Positions 20,590 to 33,263 of a stretch of DNA of 63,595 bases are shown here, one piece after another. Each line of letters opens with the position of its first letter. The first letter of the stretch is position 1. The position numbers were made by a program, and so were the translations under genes. The notes under the pieces are model-generated. The model saw only the letters and a list, made by a program, of their open reading frames with translations. It was not told where the DNA came from and did not search any database. Source of the stretch: Zygnema cylindricum (taxonomy: Eukaryota; Streptophyta; Zygnematophyceae; Zygnematales; Zygnemataceae); NCBI GenBank assembly GCA_037447655.1, contig JBBHKE010002394.1, forward strand, positions 197,780 to 261,374, in the 5' to 3' direction.

Positions 20590-21445
20590 TAGTGTTGGGT
20601 ATCGAGGACCTTTTGTCGATATTCGATATATATTGAATTTCATGTACCCGATAATCAATTTATGGCTTCGATATATCGAAAATCAAAATATTGGATATAT
20701 CGTCGATATATTGTATCGTCGATATATTGTATTGCCAATATATTGAGGCATTTAAAGAAAAATAAAAAATGAAAATTTCACAAGTCTCCAAAGTCACGTG
20801 CCTTTGGACAAGGTGGCCGTAGAATCTTTGCTGAAAAATATGGTTTTTTCCTGAAAGTTAGCAAAGTGAAAGTGATCTTTTAGGTACATTGATGCGGTAC
20901 ACTTGCGAAGTACACGTACATAATACGCAAGTACGGATTTCCATACGAAAATGGTTGGTTTTCAAATCTTTGACGATTTTAGAGATTTTATCGTCAGCTT
21001 TCAAGGAACCACTCAAATCAAAACACGTATATACAAACCTGTTTACAGACGATACACGATGTAACCGAGGCCTCTGTAATACATAAACTTTGTTGTCCGT
21101 ACGATTACAAAGACCTCCTAGTGTAACCATACCCCAAATAAGTAATTATATCAATTACAGAATTAGTATTTTTTGTCGGTCACATTTTGGGGCGTCTACC
21201 TTTTACTCACGTAACGAAAATCACGTCGTACGAGGCGTATCAGACAATTTGTCTCTTTCGCTTAAATAACATATTATATAAAAATACAAAATATAAAATA
21301 TAAAAAAAATACTATATATCGCGATATATATCGCTATAATTTATGTTGGTTCCAATACGATATATCGAGGATTGTGCTCGATTGATATTCAATAAATCGA
21401 ATATCGAAATTATCGCAATATGAATTTATCCGATACACAACACTA
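20590..21445. mobile_element. hAT-like element hA2
   Basis: Starts TAGTGTTGGGTATCGAGGA and ends CGATACACAACACTA, matching hA1. Flanks GCCACAAT and GCCACATT form an imperfect 8-bp target duplication, and repeat X copy 1 (GCCACAATGCGCTCGG near 12775) shows the unoccupied site. At 856 bp it is longer than hA1 because its centre holds about 500 bp of different sequence. Confidence 0.85.
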
Positions 21446-21869
21446 GCCACATTGCCCTCGGATATACCTTTGTCGTTTTATGGGAAATTGAAGTACGACG
21501 TCGATGGCTTAAAATTTATGACGTCATTTTTTATTGTGTGGAATAAAATGTTGTAAGCAAGATGAAAGTTCCGACGGCTTTTCGAGAAGTGAATGGACAA
21601 AACATTTCCCCTTTTAGTACGGTACTTAAAATACGGCGTTCTTTTACTTTTAGTAATTATACTCAAGAAATTTTTATTGGTAATATTCATTTTTTCAGTT
21701 TTTTTACCAAAATTACCACCACACTATTTTGAAAAAATAAAAAATTTGGGAAGGAAAAGTTTTGTCTTTTTTTCTGTACATTCGAAACGTAATGATTATT
21801 GATTGAATTTCGGATTTCTCATTTTTTCGACCCTTCATAAAGTGCCAAATTCTCTTCACGTCACAATTA

Positions 21870-22641
21870 CACCGCCAATCGTTATTAGCGTTAAGAACGC
21901 TATATCGGCGCCCCCAAATTTTGACCCCAAAAACCTGATATAGAATTGATAACACTAATTTTTTTCCACTTTAGTTAAGGTTCTGGTAAATTAGCGTTCA
22001 TAATTCTAATTTATGATTTTATTGAATAGTGTGATGTACGGACGTGCCTTGCCGTACAAAATGGTACTTTGTTAAGTAAAAAAATACGAAATGTGGATTA
22101 AAATAATCGCGATCGCACTTAAAACTGCGCTCGGAATAATAGGCAGAATGATATCGTACCTATTTTAGTGTAAATATATTGATTGCGTATTCATTATAAG
22201 GGATAAAACCTAAATTAGAGTTATATATAAATTAGAGTAAAAGGACGCGACGGTGTACAATTTGTCAGATTTTGTACTTTTACCTATTTTATTGTGAAGA
22301 TCTTGCTGGCAGATCCGTTGTACCCAAATCAGCGTTATGGATCATTTAGAGTAAACTTATTTTTTTCTTGAAAAACTCAAACTACACCGCCAATCGCTAT
22401 TAGCGTAGAAGTTTCTTTAGCGTACACTATAAATTACAGTGGTGTATGCTAATTTAGAATTCGAAAATTTCGAAAAAAAACGTACATTCTAATTGTTTAA
22501 TAATGCTAATTTGGGTCTCTGAAAAAAAAGCGGGACGGAATTAGTGTACACAACGCTAATAGCGATTTGCGGTGTAGCGTTAATAACGCTAATTATTTTT
22601 TAACACTAATAATTTCTAAACGCTAATAACGATTGGCGGTG
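21870..22641. mobile_element. TA-flanked element, GCC-end type, with nested relative
   Basis: Ends CACCGCCAATCGTTATTAGCG and CGCTAATAACGATTGGCGGTG; TA precedes the left end, CA (probably decayed TA) follows the right. Contains the smaller element at 22385-22574. Without that it is about 580 bp. Its GTGTGATGTACGG and TTAAGTAAAAAAATACG segments resemble the outer element at 25199-28039. Confidence 0.8.
22385..22574. mobile_element. Small TA-flanked element nested in 21870-22641
   Basis: 190 bp, ends CACCGCCAATCGCTATTAGCG and inverse, TA on both sides. Closely related to the 216-bp copy at 48406-48621 (GCGGGAC..GAATTAG(T/C)GTACACAACGC shared). Confidence 0.85.
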
Positions 22642-23053
22642 CATCTTTTATTATGCCACGTGTCATAATCCTGACACGTGTCTAACTCTCCACGTGTATG
22701 AACAGAAATTGGTTCTGAAGTGTGGCCCTTGTGGTCCTTAAAATTGTGACATTTTTCTCGTCCTGTTTTGTTATTTTGTAGGTGATGACGTCATGGAGTT
22801 CCGGATTTTCGTTCAAGTTCCCTCCATGATGACGTCATTTTTATCCTATTTCAATATTTATGTATTCACAAAGCCGATGTTTCAAGCAGTCCTGACAACG
22901 TGTATAGGGTACGATATGGGTGAAAATAGCAAGAAAAAAGGAGGCGAAAATAGCTCTCTTTCCCATATAGTCGACAACGAATAGATTGACGTCACGTGTA
23001 CATGCTTAATTTATTTACGAGGAATCGTAGAATCTATATATTTCTATATATTA

Positions 23054-24008
23054 GGGTGCGTCCCCATGTATTAAAGTATCGACTTTATTCTGTCGTTTTC
23101 ACCCAAAACGCAGTCCCGTACGATAAAAACTTTAGCCGTACAATATGATCAATTCTTGAAAAGTACAGCAAACGTCAAGTCGATACTTTGAATGTACTTC
23201 ATGTTTGTCGTCATGTTAACAAATTTTGGCGTTTTCCTTTTTTCGACCCCCGGGCAAGAGAATCCAGCCCGTCAAAAAACTTCATCAAAAATCACCTCGC
23301 GACTTGATTTCATGGAAAGTACCGCCCAAACAACGAATGAAAAACGGTCCACGCACGCGCCACACGAGTGGTATAATTTTAGGACGAGGGAGAGCACTCA
23401 CTATTTTTCTCCCTGCCCGTCACGAGCATGTACGGGAAAAATCTGCAGGGGTCTCCGACCTCCACTTTCATTCATGGGTCCTTTGCAGAATTTTGCGCCG
23501 TCGTCGCCTCTCCCCTCTCCCTCTCACACTATCGCTTTTATCTCTCATTTCTTAGAATGAGGCACGACAATACTGATATTAAATGAAATATATTTAAAAA
23601 ATATTTTTTTTTAGTACCTTTATGTATATTTTTATGGCAAGTCGAGTGAGAAAAGTCGGAAAAACGAAATCGGATAGCCATGGCCGAAAGTTGTTGAATT
23701 TTGTGACGTCGACGTTGTCACAAGTGAGCATGGCGTCACAATGTCACAAAACCCTAAACGTCTGCCATGTCACAAAATTAGAAAAATCTAGACGTCTACA
23801 ACCGTCGTTGTTTTTGTTGGCGTCACCAATTGTCGGAAGTTTCGTAGTCTTCTTCAACCGTCATAAAATTGTACCTACGTCTACAACCGTCACGTTTCAA
23901 AGTTCCGATTTCATTTTCGCACATAGGGACGCTTTTCAAAGTAGTACAGAACAATTCACTACAGTCCAAAATAATTTTTCAAAGTATCGCTTACATGGGG
24001 ACGTACCC
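23054..24008. mobile_element. PIF/Harbinger-like non-autonomous element H2
   Basis: Left end GGGTGCGTCCCCATGTA, right end TACATGGGGACGTACCC, with exact TTA duplications at 23051-23053 and 24009-24011. 955 bp, no transposase; two overlapping open frames near 23200-23560 lack recognisable domains. Inserted in repeat X copy 2. Confidence 0.9.
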
Positions 24009-24554
24009 TTAATATTTTTATAATAGTGCTCGCTTTTATCTTGGACTTTTGTTCGTTTCTTTTTTTGTTTTGTTTTTTTTTTATGTCTCACTGTTCTTAA
24101 CCTTGACCTGTTTTTTTCTTTTGTGATAACGTCAAAATTTGGGGACCTTCCACCGACATTTGCCTTGACGACATTTTGTCGTATTTGCTGAGAAAAATCG
24201 CTCATTGATTAATTTCATGCGGACTATCGCGTGATTGACCAGAAATTGCGCAGAATTCTGCCGTACGTATTGTCGTCATCTCTTCCTCTTTGCCGACAAA
24301 TGACGTTTAGATGTAAAGTAAACGACAAAATCTTAACAACGGTATGGACTCTGGAGCAGTTTTTTATACGACTGCTACAGTACTGTACTTTCATTTGTTC
24401 GGAAGTTGAAGTACAGATCCAAACCGTCCAGCGTTGGTCGCAGTTTTTGGAACCATATTCGTACGGAGGCCACGCTTACGTGTCACTTTTCCAATGGCGA
24501 ATTTCGAACCTTCTACGAACCTTCGAAACAGTTTCAATTTTTCTACAATCACTA

Positions 24555-25090
24555 CACCGCGGATCGTTATTAGTGTCAGAGTTTAAATAGTGTTGAAGAA
24601 AATTTACCGTAAATGATGCTAATTAAAAAAAAAAAAAAAAAAAAAAAAGTGTATTCTAATTTCGGCATTATGCTAATTTGGGAACAGCAAAAATGGAATA
24701 TTCTCCGTACGATTAATTACATAAAAATATGTATCCGTACAAAATTTTTGAAATCGTACGCCGTCGTGAAGTTTATATATCCGTACATGTCAGACTAATT
24801 TACGTGTCAGAATAATCCAGTTTTTTGAGCGCACGATCCTACGCGTGCGCGTCTGATTTAATTCATTTTTTGTAAATTTTTCACTTAAAAAGGTACATTT
24901 ATGTACCGTCTGACATCGACCGTACACAGCACTATTTATATCTTATATTACTTTCGTTCTTTATGCTATTTTGTACGTTACCTGAATTAACGTCAAGGAA
25001 AAATTAAAATCATGAATCCTATTTGAGGAAAAAAATCAAAATTTTAAGAACCCAAATTAGTGACAATGACACTAATAACGATTCGCGGTG
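24555..25090. mobile_element. TA-flanked element (545-bp type), intact copy
   Basis: 536 bp, ends CACCGCGGATCGTTATTAGTG and CACTAATAACGATTCGCGGTG, TA on both sides. Carries an internal A-run at 24626-24648. Non-coding. Uninterrupted relative of 15529-16433. Confidence 0.9.
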
Positions 25091-25749
25091 TAGAGGACAA
25101 ATATTTGTCTGTACAGATGTACGAGCGAGAAGTCGTTTTGGAATTTCTCCGGTTTGAACTTTTGATGCGAAACAGTTTCAAATTTTATAGACTTACTACA
25201 CCGCGAATCGTAATTAGAGTTATATACGCTAATTCCGTCACCCCACATTTTGACTCTATCACTAAAATAGAGTACATTATTCTAAATTATAGTGTTGTGA
25301 ATCTGTAAAAAAGTTATCGCGATAACACCGATACCGATAGTTATCGTTTATCGAACGGTCAGAGGTCCCGATGTATCGGTCCAAGACCAACAAATTCCAT
25401 ATCGGTGATAACTCGAAAAAATATAGTATGCATACAATAGAACTTTACAATATATTGTATTATAATATTTACTTTATGTAGCGCTGTATGCCAAGTCAGA
25501 GGTCGAAAACGGTCAACCGAAACCGTGATCGACCGTTAACCGATCGCCCGCGCCGGATCCGGAACGGATTCGGTTGCCAAATTTTGAGGGCCGGGCGGTT
25601 GTTTCATCAGAAAAAAAAACTGTCGGTTACGGTCGGTCAACCAAAAAACCAAGAAAAATGAAAATTTTGTACAGTCCATACAATCCAACATTATTATACT
25701 TTATACTCTTTGGTATCGTGGAAGTACGTGACATCATGATTAGCGTAGC

Positions 25750-26150
25750 AAATCTGACACGGTAGTAACAATATTATTTTCGCAAATCTTAGAGAACTCA
25801 ACAGAGCGTCGCAAATCTGACAGGGTAATAACACTATTTATTTCACAATCTTAGGGAACGCGACAAAGCGTCGCAAATCAGACACGGTACACCGCGAATC
25901 GTTATTAGACTATATAAATTATTAGAGTAAAGAAAAAAATAGCGTCATTCATTCAAATTTAGTGCCAAGAGACGTGGCAGATTATGGTCTATTTCCTTAA
26001 ATAGTGTAATTTGCTCTATTTAAGGTATCTATGTCAAAATTTTGGGGTGTCGATATAGAGTACATAAGGCTAATAACGACTCACAGTGTAGGACAGTATT
26101 CATTTCGCAAATCATAGGGAAAGCGACAAATCGTAAGAATTGGTTTATTC
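25750..26150 (+). repeat. Three tandem units of about 65 bp inside hA3
   Basis: Each unit contains AATCTGACACGGTA, a TATTATTT segment, GCAAATCTTAG and a GCGTCGCA-like end. Unit three is interrupted after CAGACACGG by the TA-flanked element at 25890, so units one and two display the empty target site. Confidence 0.7.
25890..26088. mobile_element. TA-flanked MITE nested inside hA3
   Basis: 199 bp, left end CACCGCGAATCGTTATTAG, right end TAATAACGACTCACAGTG, TA on both sides. Innermost member of the nest. Confidence 0.8.
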
Positions 26151-27186
26151 ATACGTCGTATATTACATAATTTTGTACTTTTTCGATTACGGGCGGGCAT
26201 GGTTAGTCGCAAGAAATCGAGTTTTGGTTAACTTTTATTTTCGTAAATGCCAGTTGGTTAACGGTTAATAATTTTGGAGCGTGACATTACCCGGTCCAGC
26301 ATCGGTTACTCAGATTTTGAAAAAAAAAAGTCAGTTTCGGTTATGTAAAATTTTGACTTATGCGACCTTTGTGCCACGTGTAAGAATTTGTTCTGTACAC
26401 TGTTTAATTGAAATTTATTACGGATAGCGCGGCACATAAACGTTGACAAATTTAAAATAATAATTTATAGATATAAAATTATAGTACCGAAACGAAAAAA
26501 ATAAATTACATTGTAAATTTGTAAAATCAAACTTTTTTGAAAACCAAACGAACAAACGAACAAAGGAGACGAACAAATGTGTCAGACTGCAGCCATTAAC
26601 TGCCATTCATAAAAAAATAATAGTCAGAAAGACATTTTGGAAGGGGTACCCAAGTAAAACCCCCTTAAATTATAAATATTGAGATTTTTTATCAAAATCG
26701 GGGGGAAGGGGGTTCGCGGCGCGTCCTTGGAATAACACGTACAGTTGAGTGAACTGGCCTTACATTTATTTGTACGGTCCGTAAAGATTTCGACGATAAT
26801 TATCGATATTGATTATATCGCCGATAATAATCGTTAAATATCTAGTATTTATCGGCGATAATACTGATAACGATATATCGTACCAATATATCGATTATCG
26901 GCTACCCGAAAAAATGCCTATATAGGTTATCGGCAAATCCTTACCGATAGACAACACTACTAAAGTATTCTTTACGTTATTTAAGGTACTTTTTGAATGA
27001 GCGTAAATAACTCTAATACATTGCCGTTTTAAATAGTGTGGTGTACGGTCGGTGTTTAACCGTGCAAAATTGTACTTCATTAAGTAAAAAGGTACAAATA
27101 ATGATTAAGGTCAAACCGTTTTCATGTAAATGCTTTTTAACAAACCGCGTAATGCAAACAATTTATGCCCAAATTAGAGTTAGGAT

Positions 27187-27905
27187 GAAGTTCCATTAGA
27201 CGAAAAGTGAGGTTATTTACAGAAATCCGGACCTCTCCGAACTACGCCGTACCTTGTATTTTGATTTTATTCGGAAAACAACATTACATAGAATCTTGCC
27301 AATATTCTTCACAAGTCTAAGAGTTAACAATGGCTTTTGGAAATTTTTTCGCGAAGCATTCGCTTCGAAATTTTCTGTAACTGATGATAAACCTCGCAAG
27401 GTACATCACTAATTAAAAAAAAAATTGAGCCGCGACATGTTGGATAATGAGCATACGTGTGAAAATGGGAACTAACGAAAATCAAAAAAATTCGCACACG
27501 ATATACACATTTAAAAATCCAACAAAAAATACAAAAAAAATCTCGTAACACACTTTTGTCACGCTATTTTTGTTAACACCTATTCGTCACACTATTTTTG
27601 GCAGCGTTCATTCGTCACACTTAAAAACACGAACCCTAAAAAAATGAGGTAGTATTTTAGAAGGCGTATGCAAAAAATGAAAAAGTTGTGTTGTACGATG
27701 ACCTGGTACGCATATACATGGTACGAAAATGAATATTTTTGGTCAATGTGAAAATCATTGACGATTTTCAATATCGAATCTATAGTTCCGTGGCACCACT
27801 CTTTTGCTAAAACGTGGATTATAGTCTCCGCGCAATGGAACTTCTTTCAAATTGTCGCTTTTGTAATGTTGGTTGTAGAATTACATAATGTCATAATGGA
27901 ACTTC
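27187..27905. mobile_element. Candidate inverted-repeat element
   Basis: GAAGTTCCATTA at 27187 and TAATGGAACTTC at 27905 form a 12-bp inverted terminus; a further CAATGGAACTTC lies at about 27831. No clear target duplication, so the boundaries are provisional. Confidence 0.4.
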
Positions 27906-28244
27906 ACCGTTATTGGTAAATTAGAGTAAAATTCCTTTTTTAAAAAGTTTTATCACACAAATTAGAGTTCATGACTCTAATTTTCTTTTTTTCTTTTTTT
28001 ACTCTATTTATTTCTTTACTCTAATTACGATTCGCGGTGTAGAGTAAAAATATTTGTCCTAGCACAACAACGAATTTGTACAATTTTGTAAAAATTCGTA
28101 CCTAATGTCCGTACACTAACCGATAAATATATATATTGCTTTGACATACTCTAGTCTTGTTTTCTAGTGCAAAAATTATATAGGTGGTATTCATACTTTA
28201 GCTGGCACCACATCCACATTGATATTTTTTTGTCGTCTTGTGTT

Positions 28245-29298
28245 TGTAATTCTGAGACCTCCATAGGTCCTCAGAATGGGCAGCTCACACGAAGTGTTTA
28301 GGATAACCTTGACCCCTTCGTGTTTCAGCAAGAATACTTGCCACCGTGGCAGACAAAAACTCCGACCACCTTCACTCGTGTGAAAACAAAAATACCGTGA
28401 GATGATAGCAAAAATAATCTCTGAATTTGCTCCCCTGAATAGTAGGTTATGGAGGGTCAAAGTTCACCTACAGAAGAACTCTGGGAGAGAGGTAGCTACC
28501 TACAAATTTTTCAAAGTCCTAAATCCCTCTTTAAACCCTATACTACTAGTGTACGGTACCAATTAGAATGTTGTGTCGTACAAAAAGGTACGGTGTCGGA
28601 GTACTTTTTGTATGACCATCGTACGACATGGCCAAAAAGACTACGCTCGCTATATCCAATTTTTTTCCTATATTCTCTGGAGATGTCGCAAGCCAATGAG
28701 TGTGTGCCACGTGTCACTTGACGTGGGGCTGACTAAAAACAACCAAGATGCCAATTCCGCGATCTTGACACCTATAGTGGCCGTTCGATCAAATCGACTT
28801 TCAATTATAACCGTCGAAAATAAATGCGCTGTATTTGTTTCGTCGTCGAAACAAATGCGCGATATTCCTTTCCCGAAGTATACTAAACCGTACTATATTA
28901 GAACTAATTCTATGTACTAAGAATCTATTCATACCATTAAATGAATTGGTCTACGTGTAACTCTTTAAATATTTATTAAACCTTATTTACCTCAACCCTG
29001 ATCCTAGACTAATACGATAAAGCTAACGGCTACTGGCGACTTTGACGGATTGCAGGTTCTAGGGTCAAATCCTAGGTGCGTCAAGTTCTTTTTTGGTAAA
29101 CCTACCAAATATAGAGCCTGTCTCTTTCAGGACAGCATAGGCAGCCATGGTTCTAGCTCCCTCTCCAACGTTCAGTGACTAAGACAAGTGTGGGAGTTGA
29201 AGAGAGGAGTTAGAAGTAGACTGCCTCCGCTTCTTTTGTGCATTTTATCTTTACAAGTTTAAACCTAGAAAATACTAAAAGAACCTTTAATTTCTACA
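28245..29298 (-). mobile_element. Copia 3' LTR, element M (family B, minus orientation)
   Basis: On the minus strand it starts TGTAGAAATTAAAGG at 29298 and ends at 28245 (ATTACA). A purine-rich sequence, AAAATTAGGGGAG, directly precedes it on the minus strand as a polypurine tract. Same family as the solo LTR at 18504. Contains the tRNA-arm-like hairpin around 29042-29084. Confidence 0.85.
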
Positions 29299-32200
29299 CT
29301 CCCCTAATTTTCTAGTAATTCTTCAATTTAAGACCACAGTTCTCCCTTCAGAAAATTAGCTTATGGGAAGGCACAGGTTTTGGTCATCATATCTGCTACC
29401 ATTTCACTTTCTGGTTTATACTCTAAATTGATTATTTTGTCTTCTACCTTCTCCCTAACGAAGATAAGTCTAATGTCTACATGTTTGGCTTTAAAGTGGT
29501 GTTTAGGATTGGCAGAAATGGCAATGGCTGCCTAATTATCACAAAACACTTTTTGGACCCCACTCTTAAGGTGACCAAGCTCTCTAAGCAAGGACTTGAC
29601 CCACATTAATTCTTTTACAGCAGAGCAAGAGGCTATGTAATCAGCCTCGACGGTGGACTGAGCAATTACCTTTTGCTGCTTGCTGCTCTAACAGCAAGCT
29701 CCATCACCCATATACAATACATACCCAGACGTGCATCTCCTCATAGGAGCATCCCCCCTAGCTGGCATCACTTCAAGTGGTGATGTCAGTATTCTTCCTA
29801 CCCAAATGGATCTCTAGTCCTTATGAGATATCTAAAGACTCTCTTAGCTGCCACCCAATCTTTCTTAGTCGGAGCATTCAGACTCCTACGTAGTACTCCC
29901 ACAGATGCGGCTATGTCCAACCGTGTACAATTCATAAAACATATTAGATTGCCCACTACTTGTCTATAAGGGATTGTCTGCATAAATCTTTTCTCTTCAA
30001 CGCCTAACTCATCTTCGAAGATTATAACTCCTTTTTCCACACTCTCCTCTTTTCCCTTCTTTTGTTCCATTGGAGTGGTATGCCTTGTCCATTTGGAATC
30101 TTTCTAACATGTTTCCAATGGCCTATTTATTAGTTAATCTTATTATCTTTCTATCTTTGCCCTCTCTACCTGAATTCCCAAAATATACGTTGCTTCTCCC
30201 ATGTCATTGATCTCCAATCTATCTTTTAGGTCCGTTTTTAACTTATTAATTTTATCTATAGATTTGCTTAAAACAAGCAAATCATCAACTTAAATTGCAA
30301 TGGAGATAATTCCTTCCTCCTCTTCAAACAAATAAAATGAGTGATCTAAGCTGATCCAAATGTATCCCAAACGTGTAAAAAACTCATTGAGCTTGTTATT
30401 CCGTTGATGGGGCGACTGTTTTAGCCCATACAAGATTTGATCAATCGGCAAACCTTCCTCTCCTCCCCTTGCTCCACAAATCATTCGAGCTGTCGCATAA
30501 AGATATTTTTTTCCAACTCTCTATGCAGGAAGGCCGTCTTGATGTCCTTTTGATGTATTTCCATGTATTCTGTTGCCGCCAGACTGATAATTATCCGGAC
30601 GGAGGGAAACATGACGACTAGGGCAAGTGTCTCATTGTAGTCAATTCCCTCTTTCTGGGTAAATCCTTTCGCCATTAACCGAGCCTTATAGCGCTCAATG
30701 GTGTTATCAGGGTTGACTTTCAATTTAAATACCCACTTACATCCGATTGGCTTTGTGCTAGGAGGACAGTCCACCAATTCCCATGTGTTTGTTGCCATAA
30801 TCGAAGCCATCTCCTCATGGCTATCTTCCACCGATTCCTCTCATGACAATTTATCGCCTCACCATAAGTTTGGGGTTCATCGGGGTAAGACAGTTTGGTT
30901 ACCTTGTTGTTACCTTATTTCTCTTGCAATCTTTTGCTGCTTCTCCGTCCACCCTGAAACTCTGATGTCGGAATAGATGACTCTCGTGGATTCTTTCGAA
31001 CAATTTCGACTTCTCGTTTTTCTCTTGATTCTGGGTCTGTTTCCACCACGTCTTCCGCTTTCGTTGGAGTTGGCACTAGGGGTTCCACGGCTGAATTCTC
31101 TTTGATCTGATTTGTACCTACAAGACCATAATCTTTTTGGAAACCTTGATAGTTAGGAAGCTCAAAGTTATCAGAATTTTCTGACTTGAATCTGATTTTC
31201 ACTGTATTTGTATGCTTAAAGGGATCTATAGAGTTCCCTTCATCCATAACCACTAGATGCTTCACTATGATTATTTCTCCTCTCTTGAGATAATATACTA
31301 TATATCCTTTTACATTTTTATCACATCCTAACATATATCTTGGTTTTCTTTTCGGATCTAACTTTCAATTTGACCGATCTGTGTTTAGACTGAACACTTG
31401 ACTACCGAAAACCTTTAGGTGTGAAACATTTGGTTTTTGGCAGGTCGATCTCTCATAAGGTGTTTAGCCTTTTACTGGCGAAGTAAAAACTCTACTCTTG
31501 AGATAGTTTGCATAGTTAATTACTTCCGCCCAGAATTTCTTTCCTATCTTCTTATCTGACAACATAATCTTAGCAGTATCACTTAGTGTCCTATTTAACC
31601 TCTCGGCTACACCATTGTGCTCAGGATTTTAAAGGACTGTCTTTTGATGTTGCACTCCATCTTCTCTAAAAAAATCTTCAAACTTATTGGAGGCATGCTC
31701 TCCCCCATTATCACTCTTTACTCTCTTAATGACGGTTTCATGGAGTTTCTCAGTCTTAGCTTTATATTCCTTAAAAATCTGTGGGGCTTCTGATTTATTT
31801 TTCAAAAAGTACACTCTAGAATACTAAGACTAATCATCAATGATTGTCCTCATAAACCTCTTACCCCCGGGTGAAGGCACTTTGGCTGGTCCCTCAATAT
31901 CAGTGTGTACCAAGTCTAAAACATTTCTCCTTTATAAGTGGCTTACTTTGGGAAGGGTATCATGTGTGCTTTACCTTGAGCACAACCACTAGAGTTACTT
32001 AGGTTTTCACTTTCTCCGAACTGAATTCCCTCTACTATTCTGATCTTTTTCATTTTTTTTTCAACTTATCTAAATGCACATGTCCCAGCCTCTAATGCCG
32101 TAACATATTATCATGAACACCAGCATAGTAGAGTTTTTTCTTTTCATTGCTTAAAATCAACCTAACATCCCTTGGCTACCTTTTTCAGCGAGAAATAAAC

Positions 32201-33263
32201 TTCCTCCTCAAAGCTTGCTGTAAAGGTTCCTTTGTTAGTGCCATTTTTAAAACCATTATCATCTAACACATACGTTGAGACGAGGTTTTTGTTTACTTTG
32301 GAATAAAGAACACATATGAGAATGTCACTATGGATGTCTTTCCCTCCACTTAGACTTTCAGATCTACCAATCCTACCAAAGTAGTGGGTACTACCCTCCC
32401 ATCCCCATACTCTATCTCTACGTTGGGGATCTTTCTCATCTTAGTTAACAAATGTTTGTCCTTACACATGTGCAAAGAGGCACCCGAACCCACAATCCAA
32501 CATTCTTCACCTTTTAATCCTTTGAAAGGACATTTATGCTTTCAAGGAATTTTGACCTCAGCCTTCCCCTCCAACTCCTCATCGAACAAGAGCTCAGCGT
32601 CCTTGCCTTCGGATTCCTCCTCATGTACTTGTGTCACAAGAGCCTTTTTCTTTCCTATTGGAGGTCCAACGATGTGCCGCTCCTTTAAAAGAAGTTCGAT
32701 TAGCTTGGTGCACTCCGCTATATAGTGCCCTAGTTTCTTACCAAAATGACACAATCCCTTTGGAGCCCTCGGTTTGAACTCATCAGTGTGAGTTTTCTGC
32801 CCCCCCCCCCTCCATAGTTTCCGATTGGTTTTCTAGAATCCCTCTTCCTCCAATCGGTCCGGGGTGCCAAGGCTTGCTCACTCTTTCCTCCCATTCGGAT
32901 CTTAATCGTATTCTCCGAATGAGAATTATCCCTACCACTGAATTCCATATCCACCTTGAGTCCGGCAAGTCCCACACACGGTTGACTTTATTCTCAAACT
33001 CATCAAGTAACTTCATAAGCAAGCAGTTAACCTTTTCCTTTTCAGTTTCTACTTTTCCATCACACTCTAGCTCAATGAAAATTTTGCTATCTCATTACAA
33101 AAATCCAACATCTTCCCCCCTTTGAATACATATTCATTAAATTTTTGATCATCTAACTACTGTTGCTAAATCGTACCGCTTTAGTACATCTCTATGGGAG
33201 CCACCCAAAGATCATATGCCCTCTTGCAAATGAGGAGATGCAAGCCTTTTAGTAAGATGAAGG
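29299..33263 (-). pseudogene. Copia element M internal region (gag C-terminus to RNase H), decayed
   Basis: Minus-strand order from 33263 downward: gag C-terminal part with KLLDEFENKVNRVW and a zinc-knuckle remnant (CHFGKKLGHYIAEC, about 32750); protease near 32470 reading WIVGSGASLHMC, where the catalytic Asp of DSGA is Gly; integrase near 31720 (RVKSDNGGEH); RT at 30290-30831 (PIGCKWVFKLK, YKARLMAKGFTQ) with the YVDD tyrosine replaced by a stop codon near 30290; RNase H at 29590-30070. Many frameshifts and stops. Its gag is cut at 33263 and resumes at 38131. Confidence 0.85.

Larger units (their letters stand above)
25290..26959. mobile_element. hAT-like element hA3
   Basis: Starts TAGTGTTGTGAATC and ends GATAGACAACACTA. 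Flanks CTAAATTA (25282-25289) and CTAAAGTA (26960-26967) form an 8-bp target duplication with one difference, the hAT length. 1,670 bp, rich in ATCGATA-type palindromes, no transposase seen. It holds a three-unit tandem repeat, the third unit split by the MITE at 25890-26088. Confidence 0.8.
25199..28039. mobile_element. TA-flanked outer element of a three-level nest
   Basis: Left end CACCGCGAATCGTAATTAGAG (25199) and right end CTCTAATTACGATTCGCGGTG (28039), flanked by TA. Interrupted by hA3 (25290-26959) and probably by a third inverted-repeat element (27187-27905), leaving about 450 bp of its own sequence. Right-hand interior resembles the element at 21870. Confidence 0.75.
20221..28244 (+). 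mobile_element. Repeat X, copy 2 (heavily interrupted)
   Basis: Same order of landmarks as copy 1 (12426-16500), interrupted by hA2 (20590-21445), a TA-flanked element (21870-22641) containing a second (22385-22574), Harbinger-like H2 (23054-24008), a TA-flanked element (24555-25090) and a composite nest (25199-28039). Sequence on both sides of each insertion continues the alignment with copy 1. It ends at the Copia LTR at 28245, just after TTAGCTGGCACCACATCC, which matches copy 1 near 15050. No coding capacity of its own was found. Confidence 0.6.

Noticed and set aside
23192-23560. Two overlapping frames within the Harbinger-like element H2
   Set aside because: No transposase or other domain; overlapping frames in different phases, so chance is the simplest explanation.
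27185-27910. Assigning the GAAGTTCCATTA-bounded segment to a transposon superfamily
   Set aside because: No target duplication is visible and a third copy of the end lies inside, so class and exact limits cannot be stated.
29009-29085. A functional tRNA gene in the Copia LTR
   Set aside because: Only the T-arm-like and outer-stem parts resemble a tRNA; no anticodon arm or D-arm can be folded, so it is reported as a tRNA-like hairpin only.
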